DNA of 64,000 nt from CAVWSM01 sp963798505 (GCA_963798505.1 CAWCTX010000016.1:1-64000), one strand, 5' to 3'. Shown: positions 9,867 through 18,280, counted from the first letter of the stretch. Notes: generated from the sequence alone by a model not told the origin. Translations and numbers: made by a program.

Positions 9867-10504
9867 TACACCGCGGTGGAGAGCTTGAGGTCGTCGAGCA
9901 GGGTCCGCACGCGCCGCTCGATCTCGTCGCGGATCGGCCGTACGTCCTCGAGGTCCTGGCCGGCCGGGTCGTCAAGGACCCAGTCCTCGTAGCGCTTGCC
10001 TGGAAACACGGGGCAGGCGTCGCCGCAGCCCATCGTGATCACCACGTCGGCGGCCCGAACCACCTCGTCGGTCCACGGCTTGGGGAACTCGGAGGAGATG
10101 TCGATCCCCCGCTCGGCCATGGCCACGATGGCAGCGGGGTTCACCTCGGAGCCGGGCTCCGACCCACCTGACCAGGCCACCGCTTGGTCGCCGGAAAGGT
10201 GCTGGAAGAAGCCCATTGCCATCTGTGAGCGCCCTGCGTTGTGCACGCACAGGAACAACACGGTCGGTTTGCCGTCGTCGTGCAGGCCCTCCACTTTCGC
10301 CAGCGCGCGCAGCCGTTGCCGCGCGAACCGCTCGGCCATCAGCGGCAGATAGTCGGCAACCGTGGCCGTGCCGGCGAACTGGTCGTAGCTGGTGTAAAGG
10401 AACCGTTCGATCGTCTCTTGCCCGAAGGTGCCAGTGAACGTCTGCGCGAGCCTTTGCGCCGCGTGCCGCATCGCCAACTGTTGGTCGATCGTCAACTCGG
10501 TCAT
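9866..10504 (-). CDS. arsC: Arsenate reductase (low-molecular-weight phosphatase fold) with three-helix N-terminal domain
   Basis: Residues 1-75 (AMRHAAQRLAQTFTGTF, ADYLPLMAERFARQRLRALA) form the helical dimerisation domain seen ahead of many actinobacterial ArsC proteins. The catalytic P-loop is FLCVHNAGRSQMAMGFF (Cys-x5-Arg), then SGGSEPGSEVNPAA and GIDISSEFPKP. The redox cysteines are probably those of ITMGCGDACPVFPGKRYEDW. The enzyme reduces arsenate to arsenite. In Actinobacteria this type generally uses mycothiol/mycoredoxin, which is family knowledge. The ATG at 10504 overlaps the stop of the ArsR-phosphatase gene (ATGA). No arsenite efflux gene is present in the window, and it may lie across the lost junction. 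Confidence 0.85.
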   Translation of the reverse strand: MTELTIDQQLAMRHAAQRLAQTFTGTFGQETIERFLYTSYDQFAGTATVADYLPLMAERFARQRLRALAKVEGLHDDGKPTVLFLCVHNAGRSQMAMGFFQHLSGDQAVAWSGGSEPGSEVNPAAIVAMAERGIDISSEFPKPWTDEVVRAADVVITMGCGDACPVFPGKRYEDWVLDDPAGQDLEDVRPIRDEIERRVRTLLDDLKLSTAV

Positions 10505-11193
10505 TGCGTGTCCTCTCCCTGCTGGACCGCGGCAGCCAGCCGGCTCACCCGGTCCTCGATCTCCTTGAAGGCCCGCTCGAACGCCGCATCCGTGCCGACA
10601 CGAACCGGGTCTGGCACCGACCAATGCAGCCGCCACGAATCGACCGACAACTCCTCATGAGCGTTGTCGCATACCGCTACCAGCAGATCGTCCGCGGTGA
10701 CGACGTCCTCGATGTGCGCCGTGCGTCCCTCCACCAACGACAGCCCGTGCCTTCGGGCCACGCGAACTGCTCGCGGATGCACGCGCGACGCCGGATGCGT
10801 GCCAGCCGATGCGGTGGGGACGTGGCTCGTCCGGCTCCACATGGCCTCAGCCAGTTGCGAGCGCGCAGAGTTGTGGCTGCAGACGAACACCACGCGAGCC
10901 GGCTGGAGCCGTGCAAGGGCTAGCGGCGCCACACCAGCCACCGCCGTACGCACCAACGTCACGTAGATGCGCCGGCCGTCGCCCTCCGAACGAACCCGCT
11001 GCACGAGGCCAACCCGCTCGAGAGCGTTCAAGTGATGTGCCAGCAGGTTCGACGGCATCCGCAGCGACTCGCCCAGCTCGCTCGGCGCCGCGTCGCCGAG
11101 CAGCAGCTGCTCCACCAACGCCAATCGCCCGGGATCACCCAACACCGCATGCAGCGCGGCGCGCCGCTCCAGGTTATCTCTCTCAGTCACCAC
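10501..11193 (-). CDS. ArsR-family repressor fused to a low-molecular-weight phosphatase domain
   Basis: The first 95 residues are a winged-helix ArsR domain (HAVLGDPGRLALVEQLLLGD, LLAHHLNALERVGLVQRVRS). The rest is an LMW-PTP/ArsC-like domain with the P-loop VFVCSHNSARSQLAEAMW. The ArsR helix lacks the usual CxC metal site, so the phosphatase domain may be the sensor or a second arsenate reductase. I chose the GTG at 11193. A TTG at 11229 is possible but would put the operator-like palindrome inside the coding region. The downstream partner is arsC, overlapping by 4 bases. Confidence 0.8.
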   Translation of the reverse strand: MVTERDNLERRAALHAVLGDPGRLALVEQLLLGDAAPSELGESLRMPSNLLAHHLNALERVGLVQRVRSEGDGRRIYVTLVRTAVAGVAPLALARLQPARVVFVCSHNSARSQLAEAMWSRTSHVPTASAGTHPASRVHPRAVRVARRHGLSLVEGRTAHIEDVVTADDLLVAVCDNAHEELSVDSWRLHWSVPDPVRVGTDAAFERAFKEIEDRVSRLAAAVQQGEDTQ

Positions 11194-11202
11194 TGACTCA
11201 GT
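11192..11202. promoter_or_regulatory. Palindrome at the arsR-fusion start, likely autoregulatory operator
   Basis: ACTGA-C-TCAGT is an 11-base interrupted palindrome that overlaps the proposed GTG start. Further GACTGA/TCAGTC half-sites lie on both sides, from about 11184 to 11214. ArsR proteins bind short imperfect palindromes over their own promoter or start region, so this is a reasonable binding site. No binding data can be inferred from sequence alone. Confidence 0.45.
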
Positions 11203-11229
11203 GTGGGCTGACTGACCAGGAACCGTCAA

Positions 11230-12078
11230 CTACAGGGTTGCGGCGATCGCGCGGGCGAAGCGGCTCGGGGCAGCCGGGTCCAGGTCGAGGAAGAGATAGG
11301 GCTCGGTCAGCTCGAGCTCGAGAAGCGCGTACGAACCGTCGTCGAGCCGCACGAGGTCGACCCGGGCGTAGAGCAGGTCATCGCGCTCGTCGACGGCGGC
11401 CAGCACCCCGTCGGCCACGGCGAGCTGCTCGATGGACGGCGTGAAGAGCTCGGACCTGCTGTTGGGCTGCGGTCCCTCGGGGGTGAGGCCGGCCGCTCGG
11501 CGTACGGCGTGGCTGAGCTCGCCGCCGAAGTACAACAGGGACAGCTCGCCGGTGTCGTCGAGGCTGGTGATGTAGGGCTGGATCATCGCCGTGCGGCCTG
11601 AGCCGTGGATGGCGGAGACGTGCGACGCGGCGATGGCGGCATCGGCCGTACGAATGGTGTCTTCGGCTCCCGCGGAGACCGCGGGCTTCACGACGCTGTC
11701 TCGCCCGCCCAGGCTGGGAGCCTCTGCGCCCGGTGGAGCCCACGTGGTTGGCACGACTGGGACACCACGCTCGGCAAGACCGCGCAGGTAGGTCTTGTCG
11801 GTGTTCCAGGCGAGCACGCTCGCCGGGTTGAGCAGGCGCGTCTGCCGGGACGTGGACTCTGCCCAGGCGAGGTAGGCGTCGCGCCGCCCCACGTAGTCCC
11901 AGGTCGACCGCACGACGGCCAGGTCGAAGGCGGCCCAGTCGGCGGTCGGGTCGTCCCACGCGATGTGCTCGCAGCGCACGCCCAGCGCACCGAGCGCGTC
12001 GACCACATGCGGCAGGTCGGCGTCGGGGTGTGGCCCGACGTGCCCGACGTAGGCGACCCGCCGGTCAGCGCGCGACAA
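11230..12078 (-). CDS. ATP-grasp domain protein of unknown substrate
   Basis: A protein of about 282 residues with RimK/glutathione-synthase-like features: DLAVVRSTWDYVGRRDAYLAW near the N-terminus, LNPASVLAWNTDKTYLRGLA, VVKPAVSAGAEDTIR (ATP-binding Lys), and ALLELELTEPYLFLDLDP (Mg-binding acidic residues near the C-terminus). Enzymes of this fold ligate a carboxylate to an amine using ATP. The only in-frame start is TTG at 12078, overlapping purQ by 14 bases, so it is probably translated with purQ. The arsR fusion follows on the same strand. Confidence 0.65.
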   Translation of the reverse strand: MSRADRRVAYVGHVGPHPDADLPHVVDALGALGVRCEHIAWDDPTADWAAFDLAVVRSTWDYVGRRDAYLAWAESTSRQTRLLNPASVLAWNTDKTYLRGLAERGVPVVPTTWAPPGAEAPSLGGRDSVVKPAVSAGAEDTIRTADAAIAASHVSAIHGSGRTAMIQPYITSLDDTGELSLLYFGGELSHAVRRAAGLTPEGPQPNSRSELFTPSIEQLAVADGVLAAVDERDDLLYARVDLVRLDDGSYALLELELTEPYLFLDLDPAAPSRFARAIAATL

Positions 12079-12742
12079 GGCTCTCGAGCACCGAGGCGAA
12101 GAATCCCAGCCCGTCGGTGGTGGGGCCGGTCAGGGTGTCGACGGAGTGCTCCGGGTGGGGCATCAGCCCCACGACGTTGCCGCGGGCGTTGCTGACGCCG
12201 GCGATGTCGCGGTAGGAGCCGTTGGGGTTGTCGTCGAGGTAGCGGGCGACGACGCGGCCCTCGTGCTCGAGCTCGTCGAGGGTGCGCTCGTCGGCGACGT
12301 ACCCGCCCTCACCGTTCTTGAGGACGATCGTGATCTCCTGGCCGGACTCGTACGCGCTCGTCCACGCCGTTGTCGTGCGCTCGATGCGCAGCCGCTGGTC
12401 CTTGCAGACGAACTTGCGGTGGTCGTTGCGGATCAGCGCGCCGGGAAGCAGATGCGACTCGCAGAGGATCTGGAACCCGTTGCAGATGCCGAGCACCGGC
12501 AGGCCGTGCCGGGCACCCTCGATGACGTGCGTCATCACCGGTGCGAAGCGGGCGATGGCGCCGCAACGGAGGTAGTCGCCATAGGAGAAGCCGCCAGGCA
12601 GGACGACCGCGTCGACCTGGTGCAGGTCGGCGTCGCCGTGCCAGAGCGCGACCGGCTCGGCGCCGGCGAGCTTGACGGCCCGGCGGGCGTCGACGTCGTC
12701 GAGCGAGCCGGGGAAGGTCACCACTCCGATGCGCGCGGTCAC
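12065..12742 (-). CDS. purQ: Phosphoribosylformylglycinamidine synthase, glutaminase subunit PurQ
   Basis: Class I glutamine amidotransferase that supplies ammonia to PurL in the fourth step of purine synthesis. The nucleophile Cys lies in LPVLGICNGFQILCE, and the His/Glu dyad in GLMPHPEHSVD. GGFSYGDYLRCGAIARF is diagnostic of PurQ. Length of 225 residues is normal. It starts with GTG at 12742, three bases after the purS stop. The PurL catalytic subunit is not in the window. Confidence 0.95.
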   Translation of the reverse strand: MTARIGVVTFPGSLDDVDARRAVKLAGAEPVALWHGDADLHQVDAVVLPGGFSYGDYLRCGAIARFAPVMTHVIEGARHGLPVLGICNGFQILCESHLLPGALIRNDHRKFVCKDQRLRIERTTTAWTSAYESGQEITIVLKNGEGGYVADERTLDELEHEGRVVARYLDDNPNGSYRDIAGVSNARGNVVGLMPHPEHSVDTLTGPTTDGLGFFASVLESLVAR

Positions 12743-12745
12743 GGA

Positions 12746-12991
12746 TCAGCCTTCCACGTGGATCGTGAAGTCCTCGATCACCGGGTTGGACAGCAGGGTG
12801 CTCGCGGCGTTCTCGATCTCGGTGAGAGCATCGGCGTCGGGCTCGCCGTCGAGCTCGATCTCGAACCGCTTGCCCTGGCGGACGTTGGTGACGCCGTCGA
12901 AGCCGAGCCGGCCAAGGGCGCCGAGCACGGCCTTTCCCTGGGGGTCGAGGATCTCGGGCTTGAGCATGACGTCGACGACGACGCGGGCCAC
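12746..12991 (-). CDS. purS: Phosphoribosylformylglycinamidine synthase subunit PurS
   Basis: An 81-residue protein (VARVVVDVMLKPEILDPQG, VLGALGRLGFDGVTNVRQGK) of the small PurS family, which bridges PurQ and PurL and helps channel ammonia. The GTG at 12991 gives the family-typical length. Gene order purC-purS-purQ on one strand, with a gap of only 3 bases to purQ, indicates one transcript. Confidence 0.95.
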   Translation of the reverse strand: MARVVVDVMLKPEILDPQGKAVLGALGRLGFDGVTNVRQGKRFEIELDGEPDADALTEIENAASTLLSNPVIEDFTIHVEG

Positions 12992-13034
12992 TGGCGCGCT
13001 CCCTGCGGTGGTGCCTGACGGGCGAGGGTCCATG

Positions 13035-13968
13035 CTAACCGGACCATCCCTCGTGATCACGAAGGGTTCGAGTCGATTTCCGATGCCGACTCGCAAGCGG
13101 TGCGCCGGTCAGGCGCTCGTACGCCTCCAGGTATTTCGCCCGCGTTGCGTCGACGACGGCCTCCGGCAGCGGGGGCGGCTGCTCGCCGGACGCCCGGTCC
13201 CACCCCGATTCCGGCGAGGTGAGCCAGTCGCGGACGTACTGCTTGTCGAACGACGGCTGCGGGTGCCCCGGCTCCCACTCGGCCAGCGGCCAGAAGCGCG
13301 ACGAGTCGGGAGTCAGCACCTCGTCGGCAAGCACGATCGTGCCGTCGGCTCGTGCACCGAACTCGAGCTTGGTGTCGGCCACGATGATGCCGCGGTCGCG
13401 GGCAATCGACTCCGCACGCCGATAGACCTCGAGGGTCAGCTCCCGCAGCTTTCCAGCCACTTCGGCGCCGACGACACCCACGACGTGCTCGAAGGTGACG
13501 TTCTCGTCGTGCGAACCGAGCTCGGCCTTGGTCGCGGGGGTGAAGATCGGCTCCGGGAGCTGCGATCCATCGGTGAGCCCAGCCGGCAGGGGTACGCCGC
13601 ACACAGCGCCGCCGGCAACGTACTCGGCGAGCCCCGACCCGGTCAGGTAGCCGCGCGCCACGCACTCGACCGGAAACATGGAAAGCCGCTCGCACAGCAC
13701 CGCCCGACCACGAACGGCATCGGGTACGTCTGTCGAGACGATGTGGTTGGGCGCCAGATCGGCGAGCTGCCCGAACCACCACAGCGACAGCTGCGTCAGC
13801 ACAGTCCCCTTGTCCGGGATGGGGCTGTCGAGCACGTAGTCGTAGGCCGAGATGCGATCGCTCGCCACCAGGAGCAGCCGTCCGGCTTCGTCCTCGTAGA
13901 TGTCGCGCACCTTGCCCGAGTAGACATGGCGGAAACCGGCAAGCTCGGGCGGGTTCGAGGGCAGGCAC
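13035..13968 (-). CDS. purC: SAICAR synthase PurC, probable frame break near the N-terminus
   Basis: Joins aspartate to CAIR with ATP. Marks: VASDRISAYDYVLDSPIPDKG, FPVECVARGYLTGSGLAEY, TPATKAELGSHDENVTFE, IVADTKLEFGARADG and LADEVLTPDSSRFWP. The continuous frame has no start before GTG 13910, which would remove the conserved PPELAGFRHVYSGKVRDIY. Starting at GTG 13968 and removing one base near 13950 gives VPALDPPELAGFRHVYSGKV, which fits the family. I therefore extend the gene and treat the break as a likely sequence error. It heads the purC-purS-purQ group. Confidence 0.9.
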
Positions 13969-13978
13969 GCACGGCAGG

Positions 13979-14692
13979 CTAGTCGAGCGGCACCCGCAGC
14001 CCGGCGGTGGACGCGGCGAGCGCCACGTTGAGATCGGCGAACCGGTCGTTGTCGGTGAGGACGCGGTTGTATTGCCCGAACACTTCGAGGCTCACCGACC
14101 CGATGAACGCCGACCAGATCGCCAGCACGCGCTCACCGACGTCCTCAAAGGGGGGTTCGGGTGAGCCCGCGGTCGCCTTGGCCAGGTCGGTGAGCAGTCG
14201 CGGACCGGGCAATGGCCGCGCAGGCACCTCGATGTCGCCGGCCGCGATGGCGTCCTGCACGACGTGCACGAGCACCCGATGAAGCCGCGTCGCCGGCTCA
14301 ACCGTGTCCTGTGGAGCCGCGTACCCCGGGATGGGGGTGCCGTAGACGAGCGCCCACTCGTGCCGGTGCCCGAGAGCCCAGCGGCGCACCGCCCGGGTCA
14401 CCGTCAGCCAGCGCTCCCCCGTGGGTGCACCCGCGCGGACGGCCTTGGCGTCCGCCTTCTCGGCGACCTCACCGAAGGCGTCGTACGAGTCGATGATCAG
14501 CGCGGTAAGCAAGTCGTCACGGGAGGCGAAGTAGCGGTAGAGCGCGGACGACGACATGCCGAGATCCCGCGCGACCGCGCGCAGTGAGAGTCCCGCAGCG
14601 CCCTCCTGGGCGAGGTGCCTGCGGGCCGTCTCCTTGATCTCGCGGGTCAACTCGACGCGGGCCCGCTCTCGGGCGGTGCGGGGTGCACTCAT
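13979..14692 (-). CDS. TetR-family regulator
   Basis: The N-terminal helix-turn-helix is clear: GAAGLSLRAVARDLGMSSSA then LYRYFASRDDLLTALIIDSY. The C-terminal ligand domain (WALGHRHEWALVYGTPIPGY) is of the WHG/TetR_C_33 type. From the ATG at 14692 it has 237 residues. It is divergent from the epimerase-like gene at 14811, and the gap between them holds repeated half-palindromes, so autoregulation and control of the neighbour are likely. Ligand unknown. Confidence 0.85.
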   Translation of the reverse strand: MSAPRTARERARVELTREIKETARRHLAQEGAAGLSLRAVARDLGMSSSALYRYFASRDDLLTALIIDSYDAFGEVAEKADAKAVRAGAPTGERWLTVTRAVRRWALGHRHEWALVYGTPIPGYAAPQDTVEPATRLHRVLVHVVQDAIAAGDIEVPARPLPGPRLLTDLAKATAGSPEPPFEDVGERVLAIWSAFIGSVSLEVFGQYNRVLTDNDRFADLNVALAASTAGLRVPLD

Positions 14693-14734
14693 GGCAGAGC
14701 AGCGTGCCACGGCGAGAGCATCGTACGCAAATGC

Positions 14735-14798
14735 GAGCACTGCTCTTGACTTCGAACCAAAGAAGGAGAACACTGGTAACAGATGTGAACACTGCTCT
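14735..14798. promoter_or_regulatory. Putative TetR operators between divergent genes
   Basis: GAGCA-C-TGCTC at 14735-14745 is a perfect 5-base-arm palindrome. The related GAACACTG occurs at 14768-14775 and again, as GAACACTGCTCT, at 14787-14798. A TTGACT hexamer at 14746-14751 could be the -35 of the epimerase gene. The three related sites in 64 bases between a TetR gene and its divergent neighbour suggest a regulated bidirectional promoter. Confidence 0.5.
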
Positions 14799-14810
14799 CG
14801 GAGGATCCTC

Positions 14811-15761
14811 ATGGACCGGCATATCGTCATCGGCAGCGGCGTCATCGGCTCCGCTACCGCCCACCTGTTGGCCGAGCAGGGCCATGAGGTCCGGGTGATC
14901 AGCCGCAGCGGTGGCACCGCCCGTCCCGGCATCGAGCACGTCGCCCTCGACGTCGCCGACGCGACCGCCCTGCGCGCTGCCACGGCCGGGGCGGCGGCCA
15001 TCTACAACTGCGTCAACCCGCCCTATCACCGCTGGCTGACCGACTGGCCGTCGATGGCCGCGTCAATGCTCGACGCGGCGGAGGCCGCCGACGCGGTGTA
15101 CGTGCTGATGGGCAACCTGTACGGCTACGGTCCGGTCGACCGGCCGATGACCGAGGAGATGCCGCTGGCGTCACCAGCGCCCAAGGCCCAGGTCCGGGTG
15201 CGGATGTGGGAGGACGCGCTCGCGCTCCACCGGGCGGGCCGCGTCCGGGTGGCCGAGGCCCGCGCGTCCGACTACTTCGGTCCCGACGCCCTCGGGACCA
15301 GCCACCTCGGCGACCGGTTCGTTCCGCCCTTGCTGGCGGGCAAGACCATCCGTGTCGTCGGTGACCCCGACGCGGCGCACTCGTTCACGTACGTCCCCGA
15401 CATCGCCCGCACCCTGGTGCGACTCGGCACCGACGAGCGGGCCTGGGGTCGGGCCTGGCACGTGCCGACCGCTCCGCCGCTCAGTCGTCGCGAGATCGCC
15501 GCACGCATGGCTCGGGCCGCGGGTGTCGCGACGCCCACGGTGAAGCAGATCCCGTGGTGGACGATCCGCGCCGCGGGACTCGTGCAACCGCTGATGCGCG
15601 AGCTCGAGGTCGTGCGCTACCAGTGGGATGCGCCGTTCGTGGTCGACTCCAGCGCCTACACCTCGACCTTCGGCGAGCAGCCGACCGACGTCGACACCGC
15701 GTGCGCAGAGACGATCAGGTGGTGGCGCTCCCGCGCCGAGTCGACGCCGACTGCGGCCTAG
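14811..15761 (+). CDS. NAD(P)-dependent epimerase/dehydratase-like protein
   Basis: Extended short-chain dehydrogenase with a Rossmann entry HIVIGSGVIGSATAHLLAEQ (GxGxxG variant), then AIYNCVNPPYHRW and LMGNLYGYGPVDRPMTEE, where the usual YxxxK is replaced by LYGYGP as in many atypical members. RASDYFGPDALGTSHLGDRF and VGDPDAAHSFTYVPDIARTL are typical of this NAD(P)H-binding group. 316 residues from an ATG with GGAGG upstream. It is divergent from the TetR gene and overlaps the end of choD tail-to-tail by 47 bases. Substrate unknown. Confidence 0.8.
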   Translation: MDRHIVIGSGVIGSATAHLLAEQGHEVRVISRSGGTARPGIEHVALDVADATALRAATAGAAAIYNCVNPPYHRWLTDWPSMAASMLDAAEAADAVYVLMGNLYGYGPVDRPMTEEMPLASPAPKAQVRVRMWEDALALHRAGRVRVAEARASDYFGPDALGTSHLGDRFVPPLLAGKTIRVVGDPDAAHSFTYVPDIARTLVRLGTDERAWGRAWHVPTAPPLSRREIAARMARAAGVATPTVKQIPWWTIRAAGLVQPLMRELEVVRYQWDAPFVVDSSAYTSTFGEQPTDVDTACAETIRWWRSRAESTPTAA

Positions 15762-17484
15762 CAAGCCCTGCGGCGAGCCGGAGCTCGCCGTAGGCACCGG
15801 CCGGCACCACAGGGGTCTTCGGCGCAACGGGCGTGACCCGCTCGTAGCGCTCACCCTGAGCCGGCCGCGGGTCCGCGTCGCCCATGTTGGGCCACATCGC
15901 CATGGCGCGCTCGGCCTGCGCGGTGATGGTCAGCGACGGGTTGACGCCGAGGTTGGCCGTGACCGCCGACCCGTCGACGACGTGGATGCCCGGGTAACCG
16001 AACACCCGGTGATAGGGGTCGATGACGCCCCGCTCGGGCGTCGCGCCGATCGGGCAGCCACCGAGAAAGTGCGCGGTCATGGGCACGTTGACGACGTCGC
16101 CGATAGTGCCGCCCGCGACTCCGCCGATCTGCTCGGCGAGCATCGTCGCGGCCTGTTGCGCTTCCGGGATCCACGTCGGATTCGGCGTGCCATGGCCTTG
16201 GCTCGACGTGAGCCGGGCGCGACGAATGAGCCGACCCCGTATGCGTCGCACCTGCAGCGAGTTGTCGTGCGACTGCATGACAAGGCCGATCAAGGTGCGC
16301 TCGGACCAGCGCGTCGTGCCTCGGGCGTACAACAGCGGGTTGCGCAGCATCGCTCCCACCCATCGCACCCACCGTGGCAGCCGGCCACCACCCTGTGCCT
16401 GCCACGTCGAGAGCAGACCCATCGCGTTGGAGCCTCTGCCATAGCGGACCGGCTCGATGTGCGTGCGCTCGTTGGGGTGCATCGATGAAGTGATGGCCAC
16501 ACCGCGGGTGAAGTCGACCGGGGCGCGATAGGGCGCCGTTGCCCCGACCAGCGCTTCGGAGTTGGTGCGTGTCAGGCTTCCGAGCCGTCTCGAGATGCGC
16601 GGCAGCACACCGCTGTCTCTCATCGTGTGCAGCAACAGTTGGGTGCCGTAGGTGCCGGCCGCGAGCACCACCTGGCCGGCACGGATCGTACGACGGTCGC
16701 GCAGCGGGCCATCCGTGCGACGCACCTCCACGAGGTAGCCCTTGCCGTCGGGCGCCTCGCGCACCGCGGTCACCGTCGTCATCGCGTGGATGACCGCGCC
16801 ACCGCGCTGTGCGAGGTGCAGGTAGTTCTCCGTGAGCATGTTCTTGGCGCCCTCGCGGCACCCTGTCATGCAGGCGCCGCACTCGATGCACGCGCGACGC
16901 GTCGGGCCGACGCCGCCGAAGTACGGGTCGTCGACCTCGTCACCCGCTGGCACGGAAGGGCCGTTGTCGCCGCAGTCCTGCCCGTCGCCGAAGAACACCC
17001 CGACCGGGGCCAGCCGGAACGTATCCCCGACATCCAAGCGGCGGGCAAGCTTGTGGATCTCGACGTCGGCCGGCGTCACGGTCGGGTTGACCCGCACGCC
17101 GAGCATTCGCTTGGCCTGGTCGTAGTAGGGCGCGAGCTCGGCACGCCAATCGGTGATGTCGCGCCACTGCGGGTCGTCGAAGAACTCCGACAGCGGCTCG
17201 TACAACGTGTTGGCGTAGTTGAGCGAGCCGCCGCCGACGCCGGCACCCGCAAGGACGACGACGTTGCGCAGCACGTGGATGCGCTGGATGCCGTAACAGC
17301 GCAGGCGAGGCGCCCACAGGAACGAGCGCAAGTCCCATGACGTACGGGGCAGGGTGTCGCGCGTGAACCAGCGACCGGCCTCGAGCACGCCGACGCGGTA
17401 GCCCTTCTCGGTGAGTCGGAGGGCCGCAACGGAGCCGCCGAAGCCAGAGCCGACGACCACCACGTCGTATCCGACCTCACGCAC
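15715..17484 (-). CDS. choD: GMC-family oxidoreductase, ChoD-type cholesterol oxidase
   Basis: FAD-binding start YDVVVVGSGFGGSVAALRLT and LEAGRWFTRDTLPRTSWDLR, then LAGAGVGGGSLNYANTLY, and the four-Cys motif CIECGACMTGCREGAKNML, which is characteristic of the mycobacterial ChoD group. C-terminal GMC signatures are MTAHFLGGCPIGATPERGV, VDGSAVTANLGVNPSLTITA and QAERAMAMWPNMGD. 589 residues match ChoD length. Family knowledge links ChoD to oxidation of 3-beta-hydroxysterols, although the natural substrate of the mycobacterial enzyme is debated. An SCP2 sterol-carrier gene lies 0.9 kb away. Confidence 0.85.
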   Translation of the reverse strand: MREVGYDVVVVGSGFGGSVAALRLTEKGYRVGVLEAGRWFTRDTLPRTSWDLRSFLWAPRLRCYGIQRIHVLRNVVVLAGAGVGGGSLNYANTLYEPLSEFFDDPQWRDITDWRAELAPYYDQAKRMLGVRVNPTVTPADVEIHKLARRLDVGDTFRLAPVGVFFGDGQDCGDNGPSVPAGDEVDDPYFGGVGPTRRACIECGACMTGCREGAKNMLTENYLHLAQRGGAVIHAMTTVTAVREAPDGKGYLVEVRRTDGPLRDRRTIRAGQVVLAAGTYGTQLLLHTMRDSGVLPRISRRLGSLTRTNSEALVGATAPYRAPVDFTRGVAITSSMHPNERTHIEPVRYGRGSNAMGLLSTWQAQGGGRLPRWVRWVGAMLRNPLLYARGTTRWSERTLIGLVMQSHDNSLQVRRIRGRLIRRARLTSSQGHGTPNPTWIPEAQQAATMLAEQIGGVAGGTIGDVVNVPMTAHFLGGCPIGATPERGVIDPYHRVFGYPGIHVVDGSAVTANLGVNPSLTITAQAERAMAMWPNMGDADPRPAQGERYERVTPVAPKTPVVPAGAYGELRLAAGLARPQSASTRRGSATT

Positions 17485-17608
17485 GTCGACCTCCGACTCC
17501 GGACTCGGCTCCTCGCTCGTGCTTGCGCTGTGCGCGAACGAAGGCGCTCACCAGTTGACGCAGCCACCGTAGGCGGGGTCACGCTGGTCACGCATGGGAG
17601 GAGCGCGC

Positions 17609-18265
17609 ATGTCCGCAGACCCGCTCGACACCTGGCCACCCAACTGGCCACCGGAGGTCCCGCCGTTCCAGCCGGGGACACCCCCTCCGCCGCCCAAGCC
17701 CAATCCGCCGCCGATCCTGCCGTCGTGGGTGGAGGCCGTCACCGATGGCCATGACACGGTGACCGAGCGGCTGCTCGACCAGCGGGTCATCCTCACCGGC
17801 GGCCACCTCGACGATGCCCTGGCCAACCGCACGGCGGCGCAGCTCCTGCTGCTCAGCCGGGCCGGCGACCGACCGATCGAGCTGCATCTGGCCTGCCCGT
17901 CCAGCGACCTCGACGCCGCGCTCGCGCTCGCCGATGCGGTCGACCTCGTCTCGGCGCCCGTACACGCCGTCGTCCGCGGCTCGCTCGGCGGTCCGGTCGT
18001 GGCCGTGCTGTGCGCCGCCGAAGAGCGCGCCGCGCACCGCAGCGCCGTCATCGTCCTGACCCTGCCGCGCAAAGGCGGAGAGGGCACCGCCGCGCAGCTC
18101 GCCGTGCAGGCCGAGCAGCACGAGCGTCAGATCGTACGGCTGCGCGAACGCATCGCGGCGGTGGCCAGTCGCGACGAGGCGGCGATCGCGGCCGATCTGG
18201 AGGCCGGCCGCGTCCTGAGCGGCGAGGAGGCGATGGAGTACGGCCTGCTCACCCGGCTGCTCTGA
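17609..18265 (+). CDS. ClpP-like pseudo-protease with a proline-rich N-terminus
   Basis: Residues 1-40 are Pro-rich (PPNWPPEVPPFQPGTPPPP). The rest follows the ClpP fold in order: RVILTGGHLDDALANRTAAQ, LLLLSRAGDRPIELHLACPS, ALADAVDLVSAPVHAVVRGS and the tail LSGEEAMEYGLLTRLL. The catalytic Ser region is GSLGGPVVAVLCAAEE, where ClpP has GMAASMGA, so the nucleophile position is Gly. The His region is VIVLTLPRKG, where ClpP has MIHQP, so the His is Leu. It is therefore probably not a protease. I start at ATG 17609 because GGAGGA sits 6 bases upstream. Role unknown: perhaps a structural or regulatory partner of Clp. Confidence 0.75.
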   Translation: MSADPLDTWPPNWPPEVPPFQPGTPPPPPKPNPPPILPSWVEAVTDGHDTVTERLLDQRVILTGGHLDDALANRTAAQLLLLSRAGDRPIELHLACPSSDLDAALALADAVDLVSAPVHAVVRGSLGGPVVAVLCAAEERAAHRSAVIVLTLPRKGGEGTAAQLAVQAEQHERQIVRLRERIAAVASRDEAAIAADLEAGRVLSGEEAMEYGLLTRLL

Positions 18266-18280
18266 CTCAGCCCCCCCCCT

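Noticed and set aside
13000..13034. Purine riboswitch ahead of purS/purQ
   Set aside because: The gap is too short and shows no conserved aptamer-like structure.
18271..18280. Run of C bases as a regulatory or terminator feature
   Set aside because: A short homopolymer next to a hairpin; more likely a place of length error than a functional site.
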